The notes under the pieces are model-generated. The model saw only the letters and a program-made list of their open reading frames with translations, was not told where the DNA came from and did not search any database. Of a DNA stretch of 64,000 bases, positions 1 through 9,929 are shown one piece after another. The position numbers and the translations under genes were made by a program. The first letter of the stretch is position 1; each line of letters starts with the position of its first letter. Source of the DNA: Setoptus koraiensis (taxonomy: Eukaryota > Arthropoda); the NCBI GenBank assembly GCA_048013815.1, contig CM106585.1:16244001-16308000 (forward strand), given 5' to 3'.

Positions 1-1531
1 TATGATACATCGTTATTATTGTTTGCCGTGGACACACAGCTTTGATTTGTTCCCTGCGATTGCCCATTTGTTGTGGTCTCGTTAACGTTGCCACCAATAA
101 CAGTTTCGGTTTCATGCAATCGGTTGTTGTCCTGTGGTGCACACGTTGTGGTTGATTGTTGTAGTTGTGGTTGTGCATTATGATGATGATGATGGTGGTG
201 ATTGCGATTTTGCGATTGAATTGATGTGATATTAAAGGGTGAAGAGGGCAAAAATACGGCGCTTGGCGCTATAAGAAAAGATTTACATTGGAATAAATAT
301 GCTTTTGTTCAGTATTATCATCGTGATTTTTTGACAACTACTTCTACTGCTAATGCTATCGCTATTAATTAACAATTCATATAATTAATAGATTCGAATG
401 ATTCTTTTTTTCATTGTGTGAATCTCCATTCAAGATGGACGCGAATGTGCCACAATGATACACATTCATTGCTGAGAGAACAAAACTTGGACGCCACATT
501 GTGTGCCACCATGAGCGAACTTTTTCATTTCCAAGAAATCAAGCGCCATCTTCTACATGTGGACACACATGCTCACAACAGTGTCAATGTGCGTGTGTGT
601 TGCGCATCATATTGAATAACAGAATAACTAGATCAATGATCGAATTATTCAATTTGAACATATTGGCGCGAAATATTGCTCACAATTTCAGACTATCAAT
701 AGGCTAGTTTCTAACTTTGCTGCAAACTAGGGGCACCAGTCTTGATACTTACGGTTATACAAGGCTCTCTCGTCAAATTGTCTTTCACCGAGCATTGGGG
801 TGTTGCTCATTGCTGAATTATCTTTCAGCGCTTTTCTAGCTAGATGACCTCTAACCAGGGCTTGGATTTTGATCACGGCATCCTCGACTTCTTGTTGGCC
901 AGAAACGGGAGAGGGCGATTCAGTTGGTTTAGGTTGTACTGAGGGCGCTGATCTATAAACAATGTGCTGCGAATTTGTGCGGAGCAAGAAGCATATACGT
1001 GTCAGAAAAGGTATGATTGGGACTGAAAACAAATGACAATTGCGGATTGGTCTAATGCGATACTCACTGGCCGGCTAGTTGGACTAGTTTCATTGGACTC
1101 GTTCACTGGATATCGTTGAGGCGCTATCGAAGAGCTCAATTGAGTAGGTTGATCTTGTCTAGGTGATGCTGGTCGAGCTATATTTGCTTTAGTCGCTGTT
1201 GTTGTGATCGCCTGTTGATTGGTTGCTCTCGGTTGCTGACTATTTCGACTATGGCTGTCTGAGGTGGCTAATGTAGGTCCGGTAGAATGTTGGGGCTGTT
1301 TCTTTGTGTGGCCTCCGCTGGCAGTGCTTGCGGTTACCTTATGAGTATCATCTAGGAATCGGTTTGGATATTTAATTAAGATTGCAATTAGTTGCCAGAT
1401 CATAGAATTATTTTAATGTTTAATTATTATTAGTATTCCTCTATGTCATCTAAATTACCTGAACTACCACCACTGCCATCACCGCCGCTACCGCCACTTC
1501 TCTTAAATAGTTTAGAAAAGAAATGGCCCAT
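1..1531 (-). CDS. IQ-motif (calmodulin-binding) protein, 5' four exons; partial at left edge
   Basis: I reconstructed four exons on the minus strand by matching splice sites and phases: 1531-1459, 1351-1068, 966-753 and 268-1. The first exon starts MGHFFSKLFKRSGG. The phases agree at every junction (1, 0, 1), the donors are GTAATT, GTGAGT and GTAAGT, and all acceptors end in AG. Residues 153-163 (IQALVRGHLAR) fit the calmodulin-binding IQ consensus IQxxxRGxxxR exactly. The rest is low-complexity Ser/Thr/Gln/Asn/His-rich sequence. The last exon has a His6 run and stays open to the window edge. Glycine follows the initiator Met and Ser is at position 6, which hints at N-myristoylation, but His at position 3 is unfavourable. 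Reading through the 753 donor reaches a stop at 727-729 (ending DWCP), so a short intron-retained form is possible. It could be a neuromodulin/igloo-type protein, but similarity outside the IQ motif is too weak to name it. Confidence 0.72.
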
Positions 1532-3195
1532 CAGGTATGTCTATTAATGGGTTATTGGTTTGTTGAAAACTACAATTAATTCTCACAATAATGTTGCTAT
1601 AAATGATGATATACGCTAGCGATTATGATCAGTATAATATGTTGTGGCTATGCAAGGTACGATATCTGGTGGTTTTACGAAATGTGATTGTATTTACTTG
1701 ATTTATGTTATATAATTGACGCTGTGATTGTAATAACAAAACTAATTAGTTATATAAGATACAAGAGGTTGCAAGGTCGAACATGGACAAAAACAAGTAT
1801 CATCATCTATAGGTCATGATTTTATTTATGAGATGAGAGGTTAAGAGTATTAATAATAACTACACTTTCGACTCTACGTGTCGACACAACTCATCTATGA
1901 AAAAGTTCCGACCATCTAGTTGGCTCAACTGCTGGAAGACATTAAAATTGGTAGACTCAAATTTTTGCATACATCATCGTATGTGATAAAATTAGTTTGT
2001 CGTCGTTGTCGCTTGTAGGTTATGGTATTTGACTCTGTAGGTATTCTTGTTTGTTAAGTAGCATTGTGTTATCAGGAATAGCGACTTAATGAGTGCTATA
2101 TGCCACTGGCAACTATAACGCTGTAAAAAAGGGGATCAAGTGCAACAGAAACAGTGCGGATAAGTTGTTGTTTGTTGAGCATCCTCTGGGAATTATCCAC
2201 TAGCCAACTGCCACTACTCCTACTTTTAGTATGTAAGTCATCACAATACAAGACATAATAACAAGTTAGGATAAACTACTACCGCAGTTAGCGAGATATG
2301 TTATGAACAAAAAGAATACAGTGATGTGAGTACATGGACTCAGCGTAGTGAGTTGGTGGAATCTTATTCTAGAGGACTCATTGATAGATTTGCGCGACGG
2401 AGAGAGGACTCATTCGAGGGGAATCTGCCTCTCTCTCTTTCTCTGTTTCTCCATCTTATTTGAATGTTCTGTCTGGATTCGATGCCGTTGGAAGTGTTGC
2501 TGGTGTTACATACAGCCAGTGAAGTTTGTATGTTTGTGTCCAGCGTACAGGACCATTTTCGATTCTCAAGATAATTGAACTCGGCAGTAACAGTTTACAA
2601 AAATCATCATTCAAGGAAGAATAAGTATTTCGTCATTTGCGTTTGTTGTTTGACATCAAGTTTAAGGGAATTACCATTGAATTATTACTATTTCATTTTG
2701 AATTGGATCATCTTTCAGAATAAAACACACAGACAGGCCAACACAGATATAGACTGAGATATATACACGACAGAGCTGCTGATATTGCACGCTTGATGTG
2801 ACAAAAACTCGAGTGAGACATAGCGACAACTTATTTGAATGTAGCCAACAGTGTACAGCGGATCTATATTATACTGTATTATACGAGAGACAACAGAGTT
2901 AGAGAGAGATAGTTGTTGTGGATTAGTAGTATACGGCAAACTGGATTAATAATGGCACAACAAAAGTGCTTATTATACACATGTTATTACAGTGTTAAGA
3001 GAGAATAGACTCAGTTGACTTTATCATCCACTAATGCTAATCATATTGAAATAGTGTGAGCAAGAGAGTCGGCCCACTGTTGTGCAGGGCACAAGGAATT
3101 GGCCCCGAGCCAACTCGCATCGACTCTGCCTATGTGGCTCGAAATAAATGGGCGATCATTAATATTAACAACTATTCAAACTCTAGCCATTCCTT

Positions 3196-3393
3196 ATGGG
3201 ACTAACTAACTTTGTTTTATTCTTTATGTCTTTCACACTTGCCATAATGATATGTGTGTGTGTGCAGTGTAACTTATTCTTGCGGCGGCCATCTAGACGC
3301 GGGGCCTGTAAGAATGTCAGCAGCGATCCGACACTAGATTATTTCTTTCAACGCGGCACACCAGAGGTCTCTGCGTTGGAATCGATTAGGTGA
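3196..3393 (+). CDS. Possible small membrane protein or exon
   Basis: This 65-codon frame starts MGLTNFVLFFMSF, has a hydrophobic N-terminal stretch of about 25 residues, then a basic segment (LRRPSRRGACK) and a polar tail. A TG-rich run ending in cag sits in the middle and could be a splice acceptor, so the second half may be an exon of an unseen gene. No homologue is recognised. The frame could be chance. Confidence 0.15.
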   Translation: MGLTNFVLFFMSFTLAIMICVCVQCNLFLRRPSRRGACKNVSSDPTLDYFFQRGTPEVSALESIR

Positions 3394-4065
3394 TAGGATT
3401 TCTTCAGTGATCCGTCAATTCTTGCATCTTCTTACAATGTTCTCTTGTTGCATAACTGTGACGTAGCCAGCTTCCATTAGGTGATACAGTTACACGGTCG
3501 TGTTTGTGGCGCGTGCACGATGTTTGGCACATCATACATGCGACATTCATTAATTGATAGTTTAATAATTAATTAATTAACTAATTAGACAATTTTTGCA
3601 TTAATTAGTTTTTTAATTGATGCTCGCAGTTGATTAGTGCGCGCGATATGACACGAATGAAGCGAGCTGTATGCTGTGTGCACAGTGCAGTGATGGCAGT
3701 ACAGTATTAAAATGATCAATTTAAAAAACGAACACTGTGCTCGTTCCAGCCCCCCCCCCGCCAGAACACGACGCAACCGCTTGTGGGAGCCCGATCGAGG
3801 GGCGGCAACTCTGCCAGGGGGACGGTGAGAGAAGAAACGCGCCTGCTGCTTAGAGAGTGTCGCTGTGTCCTGCGCTGGCGCGATTCGTTGCATAATGTGA
3901 TCGATATGGACCATCTGCGCGCATTGCTGTCTTTGGCCAACTGTTGATTGTGCACACTCGGCACACCGTTGCCCACAGGGGGCCCCTTTAGTTACGCAAA
4001 GTGCCCCTTTGGTTTCATTGGAACCGTTAGTTTGGGAAAGAGTTTCAATACTTTGAGTACCCGAA

Positions 4066-4178
4066 GCAATACTTTTGTCACACAAAACAACACTTTTATT
4101 ACGCAAAGCAATACTTTTGTTACGCAAAGCAACACTTTTATTACGCGAAGCAATACTTTTGTTACGCAACGCAATACG
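4066..4178. repeat. 21-bp minisatellite, five copies
   Basis: Five 21-bp units begin at 4066, 4087, 4108, 4129 and 4150, with a partial sixth to 4178. Units alternate between a gcaatactttt and a (g/a)caacactttt version, giving a 42-bp higher-order period. Most end with the octamer TTACGCAA. Because 21 is a multiple of three, the repeat keeps frames open on both strands and creates spurious proteins. Confidence 0.9.
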
Positions 4179-6038
4179 TTGCGCACAAGCAACCGTTACT
4201 TGTTGCCCAGAAATAGAGCCCATTCACACCCCGTTCGCAGCCGTCATCCCATTCAAAACTGTTGCATCTGGAACAAACACAAAGGCAGTTTATCGTGTCG
4301 TGTCTGCCCGATTACGTGCTGCACATAACAACACGTAATATGTTTACTGTTGATGTGTGTTTCGGCATTGTGTTCGGCCCGTACCGGTCGTTGCACAACA
4401 CACGCACACACATGCATTGTGCTCCGAATAAAATGAGAGCAGCAGCTGGCATGGGAACCACTCACAACCGTCAGGTTCCCACAATAGCGACGCACACATG
4501 TTACATAACACAATGGTGGGTAACTAACTGTTGCTGGTGTTCGTTGCATAACTGTCCGCTATTATCGGTATATATATTGTGCCGGCATGTGCGCGTAAAA
4601 AAGCTCATCCATCTGAGAACTGCCCCTGTTGACCGGTCATTGCACGCGCCCGTGAACCCGAATGGACCCGAACTGTCGGGGGCATGCACCATGCAAATAT
4701 GCTGCGATGGCATCCTTGAACTTGTCAGAGTAATGTAGCACTGCTCTAGTGGCGCTAGTAATGAGAAATCGTATCAGTGCTGTTGTCCCTCAAACAATGG
4801 TTTCGATCGTTGGACCATATTTCAACTGAAACAGCGGTGTGTTCTTCGAATTCTTTCGGAGCGTCAGTAACGGTGTGCTGAATGTTACAACCAAGTTTAG
4901 CGAAGAATGTGAGCGAAATGCAGAATGTTAGAGCCATATTGCCGACGCTTCGCGCGCTCAATGATTGCATTTCGATCAACAAACTAAATCAGCGCCAGGG
5001 GTGTTTTGGGTTTGCAAAAACTCACTTTGTTACCTTTTTGGCAACAGCAAGCGAATGTAGTTTCGGAAATCGTTCGATTGTATGATTATTGAGACAGTTT
5101 TGTCTGGTTAGTAGATAGCACAACATTATTGGTAGAGCTACAACTGGCAGATGGTCGCTTTTAAAGTAGAGTTTTCAGCTAGATTAGTCGAGGGACACTT
5201 CACTAGCGGTGAATCACGGGCGAAAAGTCCATTGCGTGGCTCGCCACTTGTGTAAAATGTAGCAGATAAACAGGTTTTCTGCTTGGTTTGTTGTTTATTT
5301 GATGTCGTTGTTGCTGCCATTGCTGCCGTTTGAGACGCTCTTGTGGAATCCAGCAACTTGGTGGAGAGAACCGACAAAAGTCAACACTCATGCTCACAGC
5401 ACAATGAACATAATCCAAAGAAAGTGCTCTGTCTACCAGCTTGGCTTGTAATGTGATAATTGCTGTAGTGTATGCAGCAACTACTCACGTTAGCAAACGC
5501 TAGTTGGTAAGCTCAACAATCTCAACTATTTAATAGCATCGTCAGAATTCATTCGCTCTCAAAGAGCGAACTGCTAGCTTAACTCACCTGTTGCGCACCT
5601 GAAACATGTTTTGTATTGGCACGACTGGCGGGATGACTCATCGCTGTTTTTTATTTTATTATTATTTTTATGTATATGTGTAAACCTTATCTCGCTTGAA
5701 GATGTCTCGATATCGCGATGCGAGCAATGCAGACAGTTTTGTATTTTCTCTACCAACGATGTCTTTCCTATTATCCTCGTTGTATATTCGCATGTAATTC
5801 ATTTACGTTTGTCCATTTGTTGTTCACATTCGCCTCCAGTATACATTGAAACACAACAATATTATTATTATTATTATTGGTAGTATTTGAAACAAACAAT
5901 ACCAATACAATTAGATTATTCCAGAACCGGCAAAGAGAGACAGCAAATAAGTGCAATCACATGATTAGTCGATAAAGACAATACTCGAACCAGATAAAAT
6001 TACATTGATCAGTGAGGGACTAAATTGCACTTCTAAAC

Positions 6039-8117
6039 ATGGCCGATCAGCAAGAATATTGTGTGTCTAAGGCCAAGGAAAACGAACAACTGGCAGTGAG
6101 AGACTTGATCAGATATGAAGAAGAACAAGATAGCAGCAAGCCAGTTCAACCTGTGTCGTTTTGGTCAATGTCGCAGCCAGCGTCTGGCCCAGGGCTACCC
6201 AGCCTCACTACCAACAACAAATATCCGTCCTCTGTTATGGCTGTGAGCACAGAAATGACGAGCTCCGTGTTTGACAAAAGAGCCCGTCTGCCATTTCTCA
6301 TAATGTTCAACAACAACGACGACGAAAACAGAATCCAAGCCTCCATGCCCGTTGTGGGTGCCGAAGATTTAGAGAAGCCCAGGGTCAGCGAGGAACTGGC
6401 AGCCAGTCGGGCCGGACAATCGTTGCCCGCTTGCGCCATTGGTTCATCGGAACAACGCACCACTTTGAATTCAATCGCCGAGCAACCAGCAGAACAAATG
6501 ATGGACGTGACTAATCACGGCGATAGCTTGAGCGATAAAGACATGGTCAACATCACACCAGAGTCAACATGTTCCCCAGTGGTGCAAATTCAAACGCAAG
6601 AAGATGACCGGGACACACTAAACGAATTGTCGCAAACAGTCTCAAATCAGAGCCCAACATCAACCAACAAATTAAGTTTGAATCCAGGCCAGCAGACATA
6701 TTCAAGTATTGGCGACAGTTTAATAGATCTCATCATAAAACTGAGAGAAGAGAACACAATATTGGCGCAGGCGATCGATGCCAACAATCGCTACGTCAAG
6801 GAGCGCCTAGTTGAGGCGAAAGAAATCCACGAGTTGGCTCAAACGAACGAGCGACAGTTTGCGGTTGAACGGATTGAATATCAGGCTCAAATAAGTAAAT
6901 TACAACGCCAGAATACATTCTTGAGCGAACGACTGAAGAATTTAGAGGCTGCTAAGAAGCGTGGACAGTCTGGCGTGTCCGAACAAGATGCCAGTTCTGG
7001 CACGGATTCTGGCGATGCTCTGCTTAGTGCGGCCATGGATAGAATTTATCCTGTTCTCGATCACCATGACTCCTTCTCCAATCCCTATACGAGATCGGCG
7101 CCCAACAGCAGCAATGTCTCCAGCTCGAATGCTCAGCTGGACACCATACAAGAGTGCCAATCGACCACCACCACTAACGTGTCTGGCCTCAATGACGACC
7201 AAATGACCACTATCGATTATGATAGGCACAGGGTGCAACCAACGGCACCGCCAATGTCTGTGTCATCGAGTCACCACCATGGCCACCAGCATCAGCAAGA
7301 ATCGACAGATATTACCTACCCGAAAGCTCCGCAGCTAATCGAACGACCTGCTCAAGCGACGCAAACAAGCCTAGAGGATCCGATGAAACAATGCGACAAA
7401 TTGGAGCAACGACTCAATGACATTGGTAAGAAAGATTGCGAAATTACGCAACTACAAAATAGACTGAATCTTTATAGGCGAGATTATGGCTTTGAGCCGA
7501 TAGAAAAGCTAGAAGCACAACTGCAAATAGAGAAGCTCAGAAATGACATCGATCGATTGTGTCTGAAAAGGCTACAAGAACAACAACAAGGCAACAAGGG
7601 ATCGCCAACAGCATCAAGTGGGAGCACCAGCGAAAGCGATAACGGATCCGGGGCGCTGCCAGCCCAGGGTCGACATCGGCGAGGCGCGCACAAGTTGAGG
7701 CGTCATCATCGGCACCAACGTCATCATCAAGACGAGGCCGGGCCAACTGGAAGCTCAACTACTTTTTCTTCGGGTAGTTCGCCCTCGGTCATTGGTAAGC
7801 TTGGCAACCATCTTGGAAAGAAGGCCCTCAAGCATGCGGCAAAGGCAGCTAAAAAAGCCCAGATACATGCGGCCAAAATGGAGAGCGAACATGAGAATGC
7901 CATGAAGGATCATCATGTGCATTCATCGTCGAGAAGGAGAAGCAACCCTGGTTCAGATATGGTTAATGGGTTGTTCTCTACGGCAAACAAGGCCGTACTG
8001 ACAGGCTACAAGATCGCCTCTAACGTTGCCTCAAATCATGTGAATCTGGCCCTGGAAAGGCTCAATCAGCAGTACGACCAAGCTAATGCTCAGCAAGCGC
8101 CCAATAAACAGCAGTAG
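6039..8117 (+). CDS. NEMO/optineurin-like coiled-coil protein
   Basis: A single exon of 692 codons starts at an ATG in good context (aaacATGg). Residues about 226-305 form a coiled coil around REENTILAQAIDANNRY..ER, which lines up with the N-terminal coiled coil of NEMO/IKK-gamma and optineurin (LxEENxxLxxAIxxxNxxxxER), the segment that binds IKK or TBK1 kinases. Residues about 467-514 (LQNRLNLYRRDY..E..EKL) resemble a degenerate UBAN motif, the ubiquitin-chain-binding coil of NEMO, ABIN and optineurin. The linker is Ser/Thr/Gln-rich and the C-terminal third is basic and His-rich. No C-terminal zinc finger is visible, unlike NEMO and optineurin. By family knowledge such proteins act as ubiquitin-sensing adaptors in NF-kB/IMD signalling or selective autophagy. 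The function here is inferred from distant similarity; a generic coiled-coil protein is the alternative. Confidence 0.6.
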   Translation: MADQQEYCVSKAKENEQLAVRDLIRYEEEQDSSKPVQPVSFWSMSQPASGPGLPSLTTNNKYPSSVMAVSTEMTSSVFDKRARLPFLIMFNNNDDENRIQASMPVVGAEDLEKPRVSEELAASRAGQSLPACAIGSSEQRTTLNSIAEQPAEQMMDVTNHGDSLSDKDMVNITPESTCSPVVQIQTQEDDRDTLNELSQTVSNQSPTSTNKLSLNPGQQTYSSIGDSLIDLIIKLREENTILAQAIDANNRYVKERLVEAKEIHELAQTNERQFAVERIEYQAQISKLQRQNTFLSERLKNLEAAKKRGQSGVSEQDASSGTDSGDALLSAAMDRIYPVLDHHDSFSNPYTRSAPNSSNVSSSNAQLDTIQECQSTTTTNVSGLNDDQMTTIDYDRHRVQPTAPPMSVSSSHHHGHQHQQESTDITYPKAPQLIERPAQATQTSLEDPMKQCDKLEQRLNDIGKKDCEITQLQNRLNLYRRDYGFEPIEKLEAQLQIEKLRNDIDRLCLKRLQEQQQGNKGSPTASSGSTSESDNGSGALPAQGRHRRGAHKLRRHHRHQRHHQDEAGPTGSSTTFSSGSSPSVIGKLGNHLGKKALKHAAKAAKKAQIHAAKMESEHENAMKDHHVHSSSRRRSNPGSDMVNGLFSTANKAVLTGYKIASNVASNHVNLALERLNQQYDQANAQQAPNKQQ

Positions 8118-8312
8118 TATCCTATGAAACACACTTTTGGTTGGCGGGCGATATTTTGTCTGGGAGACTTTAGGCCAAAAATAATCTTCACATCTTGACA
8201 TCATCAACTTTTACTAGTTATCACTAGCGCAAGCCCTCTGACCGAAGTGGGGCCCGTTGTTTGTTTTTTATTCAAAGAATACTTAAAGCATTGTACACGT
8301 CCATGTTGAATC

Positions 8313-8318
8313 ATTAAA
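8313..8318 (+). terminator. Poly(A) signal ATTAAA
   Basis: ATTAAA lies about 195 bp after the stop of the coiled-coil gene at 6039-8117 and before the first feature on the other strand. It is the best candidate poly(A) signal for that gene. Confidence 0.4.
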
Positions 8319-8347
8319 ATATCTAGAACAAGCAACAACCCTTGTGA

Positions 8348-8546
8348 TTACGCCTGTTTTTTCGACAATCTTGCATAGAATTTAATGATAGCGGCTCGAA
8401 CCTCATCGCCCATCCAGGTGTCTTCGAGAGTTGCAATTGACTTCATCGACTTTCGATAGCCTGTCGCGTTTGTGAGTCCGTGCGTCAATATCACGCGCTC
8501 TCAGGATCTCTGAGTAAACTGATGACATTTGCTCCAACAAATTGGA
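8348..8546 (-). pseudogene. Decayed C-terminal fragment of an enoyl-CoA isomerase copy
   Basis: The minus strand encodes the tail TWMGDEVRAAIIKFYARL followed by a stop, matching the end of the intact isomerase at 11131-12204 (TWMGDEVQAALVKFYTKA). Upstream, similarity continues in another frame (YSEILRARDI, then DRLSKVDEVNCN), matching YPESLKKCKAM and DRQKLLEVNEIECN of the intact copy. The two pieces are separated by a one-base frameshift near 8430, and nothing homologous remains upstream of about 8546. It lies just downstream of the small FOXO-TAD gene, the same order and orientation as the intact pair, so it is the remnant of a duplicated isomerase. Confidence 0.75.
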
Positions 8547-8678
8547 TTACATGGCGGGTCCAGAAGATGTAACGTGCTATATTGTATTGATTTGGGTTAC
8601 ATCTATCGTCGAAATTGATGCCACGTTTTTGCGTAGTTTTTCGTTGGTATTGACTGAACAGCGGCATGTCTATTGAAT

Positions 8679-9140
8679 CTAGCTATAAAGTCCGGCTATG
8701 TCCAATTTACGAAAGAGCTCCTTGTCGAAGTTGAGATTATCGTCATATAACAGTTCGTGCCGGATAATGGAGTCCACGTCACATCTAAGCCCCCCATCTA
8801 ATTTTCTCAAATCTATATCTATGTTGTAGTAACTACTCAAAGCGTAGTTTTGACCTTGACTAAAATGTTGCATTTTTTCATGTTGGTAGCATGGTGGTTG
8901 TTGCTGCAAAGTATTCGGTTGCTGCCTCTGTGGCATGGAGGATGGTCGCGGCCTTTTCATTGCCCTGGGTTTTTGGCCCTTGGTAGATTTGTTTGCGCTC
9001 AGGTTATTAATATATCTGGAGGTTTCGTTGTGCACCTTTGCATCTAGTACCGGCTGGCTTTTCTCATAAATCATCGCTTTCTCCACATGTTGTTCTCGTA
9101 ATTTTTGTAACCTAGAATCATTTGGAGGTTCTGTGCTCAT
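8679..9140 (-). CDS. Short FOXO-type transactivation-domain protein (copy A)
   Basis: A single exon of 153 codons starts at an ATG in strong context (accaccATGa). The N-terminus (residues 10-50, LQKLREQHVEKAMIYEKSQP) and the C-terminus (LDGGLRCDVDSIIRHEL...LNF) match the larger gene at 12898-14046. The C-terminal motif matches the FOXO transactivation domain (ECDMESIIRSEL....LDFNFD in vertebrate FOXOs), which recruits coactivators. A basic segment (GQKPRAMKRPRP) sits where FOXO proteins carry their KSRGRAAKKK nuclear signal. There is no forkhead domain, so DNA binding is not expected. Compared with copy B it lacks most of the Gln/Asn-rich middle. Expression is unknown; it is open throughout and not obviously broken. 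Confidence 0.6.
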   Translation of the reverse strand: MSTEPPNDSRLQKLREQHVEKAMIYEKSQPVLDAKVHNETSRYINNLSANKSTKGQKPRAMKRPRPSSMPQRQQPNTLQQQPPCYQHEKMQHFSQGQNYALSSYYNIDIDLRKLDGGLRCDVDSIIRHELLYDDNLNFDKELFRKLDIAGLYS

Positions 9141-9804
9141 GGTGGTTACAATACAAACAGTCCTAAGTTTCCACTGGTCCCGAAATGTCGTTTCCTATTA
9201 TTCCTATGAGCGTTTGTTAAGCGACAGCATCGATAGAGAATTTAAGATGAAATGAACGATTTTAACTGATCTCTGAAATACAAAATCAAAAAAAATACAT
9301 GGTCACATGGGTACATCCAATACATACCGTATGTAAATGTTTATATTTGAAGAACGATTTTTTGAGCACAGGGCAGTTTAATACTCATGCAGCATCTACT
9401 GGATTTCATGTGGCGCTCGAAGCGCCCCCTTTGGCAGATTGCTGCAACTGCTTTCGAAAGCCATGAATAACGGTCACACAGCTTTCAAGTTGTCAGTTGA
9501 AGTTGTTCAAGTGCCACAAAAACGGAAATCCTCACAAACGGCCTCCATTGCCCCCCAATCTGATGAGCCCCGCTCATCAGCACCATAAATATGAAAAAAT
9601 GTTAGAGAGTGACAAAAGTTTGTCTCGAACAGCGAATGGGTCTCAAAAGATTCAATGGACAACATGTCAGACGGGTTTGGTATACTATCTGACGAAACCA
9701 CTGCCGCGATATTGTCAGCTAGCTAAAACTTATTTTATTGAACCTATTCTTACAATATTCTTCTCGAACTAATGCTGATCATTTGGAACTCTGATCAAAT
9801 CGCT

Positions 9805-9929
9805 CACACTTTTCTATTTACCCTTCCCAACCGGATGTTTGTCGTACCATCCGAAGGCTCCTTTATGCGCGGTCCAAGCACCCATGTCTAGCCAACCCTT
9901 TGTTCCATGTCCATGGTGTTTATGGTGAC
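9805..9929 (-). CDS. Gly/His/Lys-rich terminal exon of a probable secreted or cuticular protein
   Basis: After a good acceptor (ctctatttattag, exon begins at 9929) the minus strand encodes GHHKHHGHGTKGWLDMGAWT, then AHKGAFGWYD. This composition is typical of small secreted arthropod Gly/His-rich proteins. In this frame the reading continues to a stop at 9805-9807. The neighbouring frame after WYD would read HPVGKGK and stop at 9815, which looks more natural for this composition, so a one-base deletion (real or a sequencing error) is possible. The upstream exon was not found; the putative intron contains the G-depleted tract. Confidence 0.35.

Larger units (their letters stand above)
1532..6038. 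other. Intergenic region, no convincing gene
   Basis: Several open frames of 60-212 codons occur here on both strands. None shows a recognisable domain and many overlap one another. The longest (3585-4223, minus) is kept open by a 21-bp tandem repeat. A C10 tract lies at 3750-3759. The stretch from about 3450 to 4700 has several TTRYRYAA octamers (for example near 3452, 3890, 3993, 4163 and 4545), like the block at the right end of the window. Part of this is presumably 5' UTR or promoter for the divergent genes at 1531 (-) and 6039 (+). Confidence 0.5.

Noticed and set aside
3585-4223. 212-codon minus-strand frame with SIALRNK repeats
   Set aside because: It is kept open by the 21-bp minisatellite, which gives repeat proteins on both strands. 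No other coding sign.
9497-9772. 91-codon plus frame and its overlapping minus frame
   Set aside because: Both strands are open over the same stretch, neither has a recognised motif, and the context gives no support.
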